NCBI GenBank assembly: GCA_028290305.1
Contig: JAQGKC010000161.1
Coordinates: 20,593-84,592 of the forward strand
DNA length: 64,000 bases
Direction: 5' to 3'
From: Bradyrhizobium sp.
GTDB lineage: Bacteria; Pseudomonadota; Alphaproteobacteria; Rhizobiales; Xanthobacteraceae
Of the stretch, positions 8,601 through 16,937 are shown one piece after another. Positions within the stretch are counted from its first letter, which is position 1. The number at the start of each line of letters is the position of its first letter. The notes below the pieces were generated by a model. That model did no database searches. It was not told where the DNA came from and saw only the letters and a program-made list of their open reading frames with translations. The translations under genes were made by a program, and so were the position numbers.

Positions 8601-10167
8601 AGGCAGCCTCCAGGTGCGAAGCCGCCGGAGCCGAGCCGTCGCTTACGCCATCACCGAATTTTCCGCTCATCCATGTCCCGATTTGCTCGATCGATGTCTC
8701 GGCTGGCTTGACCGAGGGCGAAAGCCGCCCCCCAGCCAGCACCGCGAGCCGATCGCTGATCGTGAAAAGCTCGTCGAGCTCTTCGGATATCACGAGGAGC
8801 GCCACGCCCTGGTCGCGCAGATCAATCAACGCTTGCCGGATCAGTTGTGCAGCCCCGACATCCACACCCCACGTTGGCTGGGCCACGATCATCATTTTGG
8901 GCTGCAGCATGGTCTCTCTTCCAACGATGTACTTCTGCAGATTTCCGCCTGAAAGACTCGAGGCGACAGATTGCTCGTCGCCGCATTTGACCTTGAAGCG
9001 TTCGATGACGGCTTTGGAAAAGGTCTTCATGACCGCAGGATGGATCATTCCACTCAGCACCATGCCCTTTCGTGCGCCAGTGAGAAGGGCGTTGTAGGCC
9101 AGACTCATCGGCGGCACCGCTCCGCGTCCGAGACGCTCTTCGGGAACGAAGGTCAGCCCAAGCGCGCGGCGCTTTGCCGGATTGAGATTGCCAACGGGTT
9201 GCCCGAATAACCTGATCATCGATCCGCCGCTCAGACGTTCGCCCGAGAGCGCTGTCATCAGTTCTTTCTGACCGTTCCCGGAAACGCCGGCGATGCCTAA
9301 GATCTCGCCGCCCCGCACCTGCATACTGATATCCTTGAGCGACGTGCCAAAGGGATCTGGCGTCGCCAGCGTCAAATGCTCGACATCGAGCCGCACCTCT
9401 TGGGGTTCGCGCGGGGTGAGATGGCATTCCGCCAACTCGCCGCCGATCATCAATCGAGCGAGACTCTCGTTGGTCTCGTTCCGAGGAATCGCGCTGCCGC
9501 TGACACGCCCACCGCGCAATACCGTCGCGGTGTCGCAAAGCGCACGTATTTCGTCGAGCTTGTGGCTGATGTAAAGAATGCTGCATCCTTCCGACGCCAA
9601 ACGACGAAGGGTCTTGAACAAGATCAAGACGGCCTGCGGCGTAAGGACAGAGGTGGGTTCATCCATGATCAGAAGCTTGGGCTCTTGAAGCAGGCAACGC
9701 ACGATCTCGACGCGCTGCCTCTCGCCTACGGACATGCTGTGAACGAGACGATACGGGTCAATCGGGAGCCCATATTTCTCCGATACCTCGGTTATCTGGG
9801 CCGCCAGTTGCCCCGTCGGGACATGCTCGTCTAATGCCAGGGCGATGTTTTCCCAGACCGTCAGGGTCTCGAACAAGGAGAAATGCTGAAACACCATGCC
9901 GATCCCCATGCGCCGGGCTTGTGATGGCGCGACGATGGTTTCGTACTGACCATTCCACATGATGGTTCCGACATCAGGTTTGGTGACGCCGTAGATGATC
10001 TTCATCAGCGTGCTTTTGCCGGCACCATTCTCACCCAACACCGCATGAATTTCGCCCGGACGGACGCTCAAGGAGACGTCTTCGTTGGCCACGACGCTCG
10101 GGTAGCGCTTGGTAATGCCGGTAAGAACCAACCGCGGCTTCAGATCTGCCAATTCCGAATGGTCCAT
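8587..10167 (-). CDS. ABC transporter ATP-binding protein with two ATPase domains (BMP/nucleoside type)
   Basis: A 526-aa tandem ATPase. The first half has a full Walker A (GENGAGKST, 45-53), Q-loop (FQHFSLF), a degenerate signature MSVGERQRVEI and Walker B LLIMDEPTSVLT. The second half has a degenerate Walker A (GVSGNGQKEL, no GKT) and a good signature LSGGNLQK, as is usual for nucleoside and sugar importers where one site hydrolyses ATP. The start at ATG 10167 (MDHSEL) is preferred over an upstream in-frame codon because the extra 20 residues do not fit the family. It is the first gene of the importer operon and is divergent from the catabolic gene run starting at 10882. Confidence 0.9.
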   Translation of the reverse strand: MDHSELADLKPRLVLTGITKRYPSVVANEDVSLSVRPGEIHAVLGENGAGKSTLMKIIYGVTKPDVGTIMWNGQYETIVAPSQARRMGIGMVFQHFSLFETLTVWENIALALDEHVPTGQLAAQITEVSEKYGLPIDPYRLVHSMSVGERQRVEIVRCLLQEPKLLIMDEPTSVLTPQAVLILFKTLRRLASEGCSILYISHKLDEIRALCDTATVLRGGRVSGSAIPRNETNESLARLMIGGELAECHLTPREPQEVRLDVEHLTLATPDPFGTSLKDISMQVRGGEILGIAGVSGNGQKELMTALSGERLSGGSMIRLFGQPVGNLNPAKRRALGLTFVPEERLGRGAVPPMSLAYNALLTGARKGMVLSGMIHPAVMKTFSKAVIERFKVKCGDEQSVASSLSGGNLQKYIVGRETMLQPKMMIVAQPTWGVDVGAAQLIRQALIDLRDQGVALLVISEELDELFTISDRLAVLAGGRLSPSVKPAETSIEQIGTWMSGKFGDGVSDGSAPAASHLEAAYVQA

Positions 10168-10561
10168 GTTTTCAATCAGCCCCGGCCATAGATAACGCAG
10201 CGGCAGCTGCCGCCTTCGAATGCACAAGCAATCCGCGCGCCAAGCCGGCGAAGCCGGCTCGATTCAGCGGTTAAATCCGACCGCCGGACGCCAATTGGAG
10301 CCAAAATTCAGTGGCCGGCGGGCTAAATTCACCAGCCGGCCAGGCCAAAAATACCTTAGGAGCAGCAAAACCGATTATTGCGATCAAACTGCAACGTCGC
10401 CGCCGGCCCTGTCCAAACGATCAAATTGGCTTCCGCGGCCGGCATTTCGGCGCTGGCTCGCTGATCCGTGGACCATGCGATCTCGAGCAGCCAAGCTGCA
10501 AATCAGCGCTTAGCGATCAGCGACAGCCGTCACAACGGCGTAGCTTCAACTCAAAAGAAAA

Positions 10562-10580
10562 GCGGCGCCTTCGAAGCCGC
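10562..10580 (-). terminator. Hairpin with T-run, minus strand
   Basis: GCGGC (10562-10566) pairs with GCCGC (10576-10580). On the minus strand the hairpin is followed directly by TTTTCTTTT. This is a Rho-independent terminator pattern about 50 bases downstream of the small minus-strand frame 10632-10832. Confidence 0.45.
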
Positions 10581-10631
10581 GCCACAAGTGTCTGGATGCC
10601 GCAAAATGCCACAACCGAAAATCGTCTGAAT

Positions 10632-10832
10632 TTAATAGTACCGCTCTTGGACGTAGGGCGTCCTCGTAACTCTTGCAGTCTTCGCGGAAATCCACGTGAC
10701 GCCGCGCTCGATGCAACGCGACCATACGGGTGTACATGCAGGTATCAGAACGCGAGGTGGGAAAAGCACCTGCGTCCCGCTTATCGCGTGAAGATCGCCG
10801 TCGCGCAATGTTGCAGAAGCAGAATATGCCAA
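10632..10832 (-). CDS. Possible small protein of unknown function
   Basis: A 66-aa frame in the divergent intergenic region, ending TPYVQERYY. It contains two cysteines but no membrane segment or known motif. Its only support is a hairpin with T-run about 50 bases after the stop, which implies a minus-strand transcript ending there. No clear ribosome binding site was seen. It may be real, a decayed gene or chance; low confidence. Confidence 0.25.
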   Translation of the reverse strand: MAYSASATLRDGDLHAISGTQVLFPPRVLIPACTPVWSRCIERGVTWISAKTARVTRTPYVQERYY

Positions 10833-10881
10833 TTAGCATCCACCCTTGCTCATGAATTCCTTTTGGGCTTAAGGAGGTGGA

Positions 10882-11742
10882 ATGCCTTACGTTCAGGCGC
10901 TTGACGGCACTCAACTTTATTACGAAGAGACCGGGACCGGAAGCGCCGTCATTTTCGTCCATGAATTCGCCGGCGACCACCGGACTTGGGAGCCGCAGCT
11001 CAGATTTTTCTCGCGCTCGCATCGATGCATCACGTTCAGTCAGCGCGGCTATCCGCCATCTGATATTCCGGAAGATCCAGCGCGCTATAGCCAGAACATC
11101 GCGCGTGACGATATTGCTGCCGTTCTCGATGGATTGGGAATCGAGCAGGCTCATGTCGTCGGTCATTCGATGGGTGGCTACACCGCGCTGCATTTCGGCA
11201 TCCACGCGCCACAACGCTGCATCTCGGTGGTGGCCGCTGGATGCGGCTGGGGTTCTCTCCCGGATGCCGAACGTTCCGAGGCGATGAAGCGGCAGGCCGC
11301 CGAGACCGGCAAGATGTTTGCCGAAGAAGGTATTACGTCGGCGGCGGCGAAATATGCCGACGCGCCGATGCGTCAGGCCCATAAGAATAAGGACCCGCGC
11401 GGTTGGTCCGAATTCGCACGCATGCTCGGCGAGCATTCCGCGGTGGGCCATTCGCTCACCATGTTCGGTGTGCAACTCAAGCGCCCAACCCTTGGGGAAA
11501 TGGAAGCCGAACTGAAGCGCTTCACGCCGCCCTTGCTTGTGATTGTCGGCGACGAAGACGAACCGTGTCTTGAAGGCAGCTTCTTTCTGAAACGCACGGC
11601 ACCGACCGCGGCTCTCCTGGTCATTCCTCGCACCGGCCACAACGTCACCAGCGAAGAACCGGACGCATTCAATGCCGCGCTGGCCGAGTTGTTTTTCGCG
11701 GCGGAATCAGGCCGCTGGCTCGCGCACAAGAAGGCCACCTAG
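10882..11742 (+). CDS. Alpha/beta hydrolase
   Basis: A 286-aa soluble alpha/beta hydrolase. The triad is visible: nucleophile Ser96 in GHSMGG, acid in VGDEDEP (about residue 230) and His in TGHNV (about 254), with the oxyanion-region motif VHEFAGDHRTWE near 26-37. The start is marked by a near-perfect Shine-Dalgarno, AAGGAGG, four bases before the ATG, so it should be well translated. It is the first gene of the catabolic run and ends 13 bases before the deaminase-like gene. It could hydrolyse an ester, lactone or ring-cleavage product of the imported compound. Confidence 0.82.
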   Translation: MPYVQALDGTQLYYEETGTGSAVIFVHEFAGDHRTWEPQLRFFSRSHRCITFSQRGYPPSDIPEDPARYSQNIARDDIAAVLDGLGIEQAHVVGHSMGGYTALHFGIHAPQRCISVVAAGCGWGSLPDAERSEAMKRQAAETGKMFAEEGITSAAAKYADAPMRQAHKNKDPRGWSEFARMLGEHSAVGHSLTMFGVQLKRPTLGEMEAELKRFTPPLLVIVGDEDEPCLEGSFFLKRTAPTAALLVIPRTGHNVTSEEPDAFNAALAELFFAAESGRWLAHKKAT

Positions 11743-11755
11743 CCGTGCGGAATCG

Positions 11756-13092
11756 ATGAAAACCTGGATTCGCGATCCGATCGCAATGCTGGCGGAAGGA
11801 GGCAAGCGCGGGCTTGTCGTCGAGAATGGCAAGATCATCGAACTTGTCGGGCAGGATGGCCCGGCAACACCCTGCGACGAGATTTTCGATGCCCGGCGGC
11901 ACGTCATCATCCCAGGCCTTGTCAACGCTCATCATCATTTTTTCCAGACGCTGACGCGCGCGCATCCGCAGGCCATCAACAAGGACCTGTTTCCATGGCT
12001 GAAGCAGCTTTATCCGATCTGGGGCGCAGGTCTTGATCGCAATAGCTTCCGTCTCGCCGTACGCGTCGCGCTGACCGAACTGCTGATCTCCGGCTGCAGT
12101 ACCGCCTCGGATCACTTGTTCGTCTTTCCGGACGATATGGCCGACGCCGTTGACATCGAGGCCGAAGAAGCTTCGAAACTGGGAATGCGCATCACGCTGA
12201 CGCGTGGTGCCATCAATCTCGGCTTTACGGACGGTGGCATTGCCGACGAACGATTGATCCAGGACTACGACACGGTCATCTCCGACTGCGAACGGGTTCT
12301 CGCCAAATATCACGATCCGAGCGAAGGCTCTTTCCTGCGCGTCGCCTTGGCCCCGTGCGCTCCTTTCAACGTCACCAAGCAACTCATGATCGATACGGCT
12401 GGTCTCGCCGAGCGGCATAATTGCCTGCTTCATACCTGGGAGAAACCCGCGACGAGGATGCTTATTGTCTTCATCACTTTGGCTGTCGACCACTCGACTA
12501 CCTCGAAGAAGTGGGTTGGCTGAATGAACGCGTCTGGCTGGCGCACGGCATCCACTTCAACGATGCGGAGATCGCGCGTCTCGGCAAGCATGGGATGGGA
12601 ATTTGCCACTGTCCGACATCGAACATGGTGCTGTCGTCGGGCATCTGTCGGACCAAGGATCTGGAGGCGGCCGGCGTGACAGTTGGCCTTGGCGTCGACG
12701 GCTCCGCCTCGAACGATAGTTCGAACCTGATGGAGTCGGTCCGACACGCCTTTCTGCTGGGGCGTCTAGCCTACGGCGCATCCTCGATCACTCATCTGGA
12801 TGCTTTTCGGTGGGCGACCGAAGGATCCGCCAAGTGTCTCGGACGCCGTGATATCGGCAGAATAGAAGTTGGGCGCCAGGCGGACCTCGCCTGCTTCACC
12901 TTGGACGAATTGCGGTTTTCCGGAGCGGGTGATCCGATTGCCGCGCTCGTGCTTTGCGGTGCGCACCAGGCCGACCGGGTGATGATCGGCGGCGAATGGC
13001 GCGTTACCGATGGCGTGCCGGTTGGGATGGATCTAGCGCGGCTGCGTTTCGAACATGGCCGAGCAGCTTCCGCGTTCATGACAAGCATATAG
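11756..13092 (+). pseudogene. 8-oxoguanine deaminase-like amidohydrolase, frameshifted
   Basis: Two overlapping frames together encode one ATZ/TRZ-family amidohydrolase of about 445 residues. The first frame (from ATG 11756) carries the HxH metal motif in GLVNAHHHFFQTLTR and runs through LPWLKQLYPIW-type sequence typical of 8-oxoguanine deaminases. The second resumes at GETRDEDAYCLHHFG near 12440 and carries WLAHGIHF, CHCPTSN and the Asp of LGVDGSASND. At about 12434 the expected His-Thr-His-Leu-x-Glu motif reads CAT ACC TG: four bases are missing relative to an intact reading, which shifts the frame and removes the second, metal-binding His. The product would be inactive unless this is a sequence error. 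Confidence 0.8.
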
Positions 13093-13336
13093 GTCAGTTG
13101 CCAAATCTGGCGCGTAAACGGTCGATGGTATGCAATTGCACAATTTTCGTATCTTTGTGCTCAATCGCTGATCACACCATCGGATCCGACCCGAAAAAGT
13201 CAGTGAAGCCGACGACCACCCTGCTCAACGGATCGGCTTGACCACCAATCTTCCCCAACCATACTGTTCATGACAATTCCGGCTGCAATGGGTAAATGCC
13301 TGGCGTCGGATTCCAGCACGTTTTGCGGAGTCCTCC

Positions 13337-14821
13337 ATGGCCAAAGACGGAAATGCCTACCTTTCAAGTCTGCGCGACAATCGCTCTATCTACATCGACG
13401 GACGCAAGGTCGTTGATGTTACGAGCGACAGTTGCTTTCGGGGCGTAGTCGGCACTGCCGCCACCCTTTACGATTATCAGGCTGCGCCCGAAAACCTCGA
13501 ACAGATGACGTTCCAATCGCCGACCAGCGGCGAGCGGGTCAATTTGGCCTGGCAGCTTCCAAAGACCTATGGAGACCTGGTCAGGCGCCGTCAGGCCATT
13601 GAAAAATGGTCGACGCTTTCATGCGGCATGATCGGCCGATCGCCAGACCACGTCGCGTCCACGCTGGCGGGCTTCCGGATGGGAATCGCGGCCTTTCGCG
13701 ATTACGACCCGGCCCGCGCGGCCGCCCTGGAATCCTATTTTCAATACGCCCGGGATAACGACCTTTTCCTGTCCTACGTCATCATCAACCCGCAATCCGA
13801 CAAAGCCAAATCAGCAGGCGGGCAACCCGATCCGCATCTTGTGGCGTCCGTCGTTGACGAAGATTCAGGGGGGATAACCATTCGTGGCGCGAAAATGCTG
13901 GCCACCAGCGGCGTCATGGCGAACGAACTGCTGGTTTCGGGCTTCCAGGCATTGCAGGCCGGAGACGAAGCCTACGCTTTCACGGCCGTCGTTCCGCTGG
14001 GCGCCAAGGGCCTCACCTTGATGTCCAGGCGCAGCTACGAACAAAACGCGACATCGACGTTCGATTACCCGCTTTCGTCCAGGTTCGATGAGAACGACGC
14101 TGTCGTCCACTTCAACGATGTCAAGATCCCCTGGGACCGTGTCTTCGTCTTCAAGGACCTGAGGATGGCGCATGCGCAGTGGCACGATACCAGAGCCCAT
14201 GTTTTTCAGAACTATCAGTGCATCGTCCGCCTGATGGTGAAGCTGAGGTTCATGCTCGGGCTGGCGCGTAAAATCGCCGAGACCAACAACATCATCAACT
14301 ATCCTCAGGTGCGGGAGACCTTGGGACTGATGGCCGCGAAGGTCAGCAACATCGAAGCGCTCGTGATCGCGATGGAGCTCAAGGGCGAGAACTTCGGGGA
14401 ATTCTATGTACCAGATCGGGCTATGCTTTGCGCAGCTCAGGTCATCGCCCAGACGACCTATCCCGAGATCGCCGAAGCGATCCGCTCGCTTTCAGGCGGC
14501 GGCATGATCATGGTCCCGTCATCCTACGCCGATTTCGCAACCCCGGAAACCAACGCCATCATTCACAAGACGCAGCGGTCGCCGATTGCGACGTCGGAAC
14601 AGCGCGTCAAGCTGATGAAGCTCGCATGGGACGCCGTCGGCTCCGAATTCGGCTCGCGTCACCTGCAATATGAAATGTTCTACTCAGGCGCTCCTTTCGT
14701 GACGCGCGGAAATTCCTTCCGGTTTTTCGATTGGGATGACGTAAAGGGCGCCGTCGACCAGTTCATGGGCTCTTACGGGTTGCCTGAGGGACATCTGAAG
14801 CTCCCCGACGCCGCTGAGTAG
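13337..14821 (+). CDS. HpaB-type flavin-dependent hydroxylase (4-hydroxyphenylacetate 3-monooxygenase family)
   Basis: A 494-aa protein of the HpaB/pyoverdin-chromophore hydroxylase family (acyl-CoA-dehydrogenase-like fold). These enzymes use FADH2 from a separate reductase to hydroxylate aromatic or heteroaromatic rings. Family features are the N-terminal YIDGRKVVDVT and F-RGVVG blocks (about 18-40), the central LVASVVDEDSGGITIRGAKMLATSG region (about 175-200) and the C-terminal SGG-MIMVPSS, RSPIATSEQRVKLMKLAWD blocks. The length is typical. It sits between the broken deaminase and the amidase gene (8-base gap). No HpaC-type flavin reductase is visible nearby, so a reductase would have to come from elsewhere. 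Confidence 0.85.
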   Translation: MAKDGNAYLSSLRDNRSIYIDGRKVVDVTSDSCFRGVVGTAATLYDYQAAPENLEQMTFQSPTSGERVNLAWQLPKTYGDLVRRRQAIEKWSTLSCGMIGRSPDHVASTLAGFRMGIAAFRDYDPARAAALESYFQYARDNDLFLSYVIINPQSDKAKSAGGQPDPHLVASVVDEDSGGITIRGAKMLATSGVMANELLVSGFQALQAGDEAYAFTAVVPLGAKGLTLMSRRSYEQNATSTFDYPLSSRFDENDAVVHFNDVKIPWDRVFVFKDLRMAHAQWHDTRAHVFQNYQCIVRLMVKLRFMLGLARKIAETNNIINYPQVRETLGLMAAKVSNIEALVIAMELKGENFGEFYVPDRAMLCAAQVIAQTTYPEIAEAIRSLSGGGMIMVPSSYADFATPETNAIIHKTQRSPIATSEQRVKLMKLAWDAVGSEFGSRHLQYEMFYSGAPFVTRGNSFRFFDWDDVKGAVDQFMGSYGLPEGHLKLPDAAE

Positions 14822-14829
14822 TTGCAACC

Positions 14830-16023
14830 ATGTACAGTGTGGAAGAAATCAGGCGCCTCGCATTCGTCGAGCACGGTCCGTCCTCGCTAAGACTGATGAA
14901 GGATGGACCGCTGGTGGACCTGTCATTTGCGGCGAAGGACCTTATCGATATTGCGGGATACAAGTCCGCCTGGGGCAACCCGGACCGGTTGCGCGATGCC
15001 GATCCCGCCGTGACGACCGCGCCCGCCGCGCTGGTACCGTTGGTGGCTGGCGCACATCTCATCGGAAAGACGCATACGGACGAGATCGCCTGCGGAATGT
15101 TCGGAATGAATCCGCATTTCGGCACGCCGATCAATCCCAAGGCCCCGACCCGCGTTCCCGGCGGATCTTCGAGCGGTTCTGCCTCCGCCGTGGCGGCAAA
15201 CTTTTGCGACTTCGCACTCGGCACCGATACCGGCGGGTCGATCCGCGTCCCCGCGAGTTTTTGCGGGCTCTATGGCTTGCGCACCACATATGGCCGCTTG
15301 TCAGTGGCGGGAATCATGGCGATGGCGCCGAGCTTCGACGCCGTCGGCTGGCTCGCGCGCGACGCGACGACGTTGAAGCGCGTCGGCGAAATCTATTTCG
15401 GTCCGATCGGAGAATTCAGGTCTGTACGATTGATGCTCGCCCGCGATGCGTTCGATATCCCCGTGCGCCATATCGGCGAGGCGCTTTTGCCGGTCGCGAG
15501 ATCGCTCGGAAGCATGACCGAGCTGACCTTGTTTGCAGAAGGCGTCGAATACTGGCTGGAGACATTCAGGCCGCTGCAGCTCTACGATCTCTGGTCGACG
15601 CTCGGCGCCTGGGGCAAGGTGCCCGGGCGGACGCTCAGCCCAGCCGTGGCGGAAAGAATCGAACTCTCGTCACACGTCGACTCCACAAAATTCGCGAGCG
15701 CTGTCATCAGACGCGAATCCCTGACGGACCGGCTGGCGACGCTGCTCGGCAGCGACGGCGTATTGGTCCTTCCGACCGCGCACGATCTCCCGCCGCTTCG
15801 CGATGCGCCGGTGTCCGCGCAGATCGAGTTCAGGGAAAAGACACTCGCTCTCACCTGTGTAGCGAGCCTGTGTCGGTTGCCGCAGATCAACATCCCGGCC
15901 GTTATCGTCGACGGCTGCCCCGTTGGCCTGTCGTTCATCGCCGGCCCGCGGGGAGATCAACTGCTACTGGATCTCGCTGAAAAGATCGGAAATGCCTTGC
16001 CTGTGGCGTCGCTCGCAAGATGA
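14830..16023 (+). CDS. Amidase (amidase signature family)
   Basis: A 397-aa amidase-signature enzyme that hydrolyses a carboxylic amide to acid and ammonia. The Ser-cisSer-Lys triad is visible: Lys36 in SFAAKDLI, the cis-Ser in GGSSSGSA (about 111-118) and nucleophile Ser137 in GTDTGGSIRVPAS. It is at the short end of the family, close to AtzF/indoleacetamide-hydrolase-like members. It starts 8 bases after the HpaB-like gene and its stop overlaps the next start (ATGA at 16020-16023), so the two genes are tightly coupled. In context it could release ammonia from a ring-opened amide. Confidence 0.88.
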   Translation: MYSVEEIRRLAFVEHGPSSLRLMKDGPLVDLSFAAKDLIDIAGYKSAWGNPDRLRDADPAVTTAPAALVPLVAGAHLIGKTHTDEIACGMFGMNPHFGTPINPKAPTRVPGGSSSGSASAVAANFCDFALGTDTGGSIRVPASFCGLYGLRTTYGRLSVAGIMAMAPSFDAVGWLARDATTLKRVGEIYFGPIGEFRSVRLMLARDAFDIPVRHIGEALLPVARSLGSMTELTLFAEGVEYWLETFRPLQLYDLWSTLGAWGKVPGRTLSPAVAERIELSSHVDSTKFASAVIRRESLTDRLATLLGSDGVLVLPTAHDLPPLRDAPVSAQIEFREKTLALTCVASLCRLPQINIPAVIVDGCPVGLSFIAGPRGDQLLLDLAEKIGNALPVASLAR

Positions 16024-16937
16024 AGGCCAATAACGATCGCGATTTCATCGGCTACGGCAGCACGCCGCCAAATCCGCGGTGGCCGAACGGTGCGCGCCTG
16101 GCGCTGGTGGTCGTGCTCAATGTCGAAGAAGGTGCGGAGCCGTCCATTCCCGATGGCGACAATGCCACGGAAACCGCCCTCACCGATGGTATTCAACAAG
16201 AAGTGCCCGCAGGCACCCGTGATTTCGTCGCGGAGTCACTGTTCGAATATGGCTCGCGAGTAGGCTTCTGGCGGATCATCAACCTGATGAGGGAACGCGC
16301 TATACCGGTCACGGTCAATGCGTGCGCCCAAGCAGTTTTGCGCAATCCTCAGATCGCGGAAGCGATCAAGCAGTATGATTTCGACCTTTGTTGTCACGGC
16401 GACCGTTTCGTCCGGCATTTTTTGATGGCCGAAGACGAAGAGCGAAAAATCATAGCCCGTTCCGTTGCCGGCCTCGAACGGGCGATCGGACGCCGGCCGC
16501 TCGGCTGGCAGAGCCGCTACTCCCCCAGCCGAAACACCCGCGCGCTGCTCGTCGAACACAGCGGCTTCCTCTACGATTCGGACAGCTACGCCGACGACTG
16601 GCCTTATTGGGTGAAAGTCGGCGGGCGCCCGCATCTCATCATTCCCCACAGTTTCACCAACAACGACAACCGGCTGGCTACCGCAAAACTCGGTACCGCG
16701 AACGATTTCTATAATCACTTGGCATCGGCGCTGCGCGTGCTTTACGCGGAAGGCGCACGCCACCCGCGCATGATGACGGTCAGCCTGCACAGCCGCGTTT
16801 CGGGCCAGCCTGCGCGGTTCGAGGCCGTCATGAGGTTTCTCGATTTCGCTGCGACGCATGAAGGAATCTGGTTCGCCAGCCGCTCAGACATTGCCCGTCA
16901 TTGGATCGATACCCACCCCGCGGAGCAATATCGATGA
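16020..16937 (+). CDS. PuuE-like polysaccharide deacetylase / allantoinase family hydrolase
   Basis: A 305-aa NodB-fold metalloenzyme closest in motif to the PuuE-type allantoinases: LNVEEGAEPSIPDGD near residue 34, the ESLFEYGSRVGFWRI block near 70-84, HGDRF near 127 and the YSPSRNTRALLVEHSGFLYDSDSYADDWPYW block near 165-195. Allantoinase PuuE opens a cyclic ureide ring, so a cyclic amide or ureide substrate is a reasonable guess. The usual HG-W/Y-R motif reads HGDRF here, a small departure in the active-site loop. Start and stop both overlap the neighbours as ATGA. Confidence 0.82.
   Translation: MKANNDRDFIGYGSTPPNPRWPNGARLALVVVLNVEEGAEPSIPDGDNATETALTDGIQQEVPAGTRDFVAESLFEYGSRVGFWRIINLMRERAIPVTVNACAQAVLRNPQIAEAIKQYDFDLCCHGDRFVRHFLMAEDEERKIIARSVAGLERAIGRRPLGWQSRYSPSRNTRALLVEHSGFLYDSDSYADDWPYWVKVGGRPHLIIPHSFTNNDNRLATAKLGTANDFYNHLASALRVLYAEGARHPRMMTVSLHSRVSGQPARFEAVMRFLDFAATHEGIWFASRSDIARHWIDTHPAEQYR

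Larger units (their letters stand above)
10168..10881. other. Divergent intergenic region with inverted repeats
   Basis: A stretch of 714 bases between the divergent importer operon and the catabolic gene run. It should hold both promoters. Two GC-rich inverted repeats sit near the importer side: AGCCGGC-GAA-GCCGGCT (10243-10259) and TGGCCGGC / GCCGGCCA (10312-10319 and 10335-10342). They share the GCCGGC core and could be regulatory sites or leader hairpins. A possible small minus-strand gene (10632-10832) with its own hairpin is listed separately. Confidence 0.5.

Noticed and set aside
10546..11640. Long minus-strand open frame across the alpha/beta hydrolase gene
   Set aside because: The plus strand has an intact catalytic triad and a near-perfect Shine-Dalgarno; the minus frame has no recognisable motif.
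13093..13336. Imperfect inverted repeat TTGCACAA / TTTGTGCTCAA before the HpaB-like gene
   Set aside because: The arms match only with gaps and do not resemble the IclR palindrome closely enough to call an operator.
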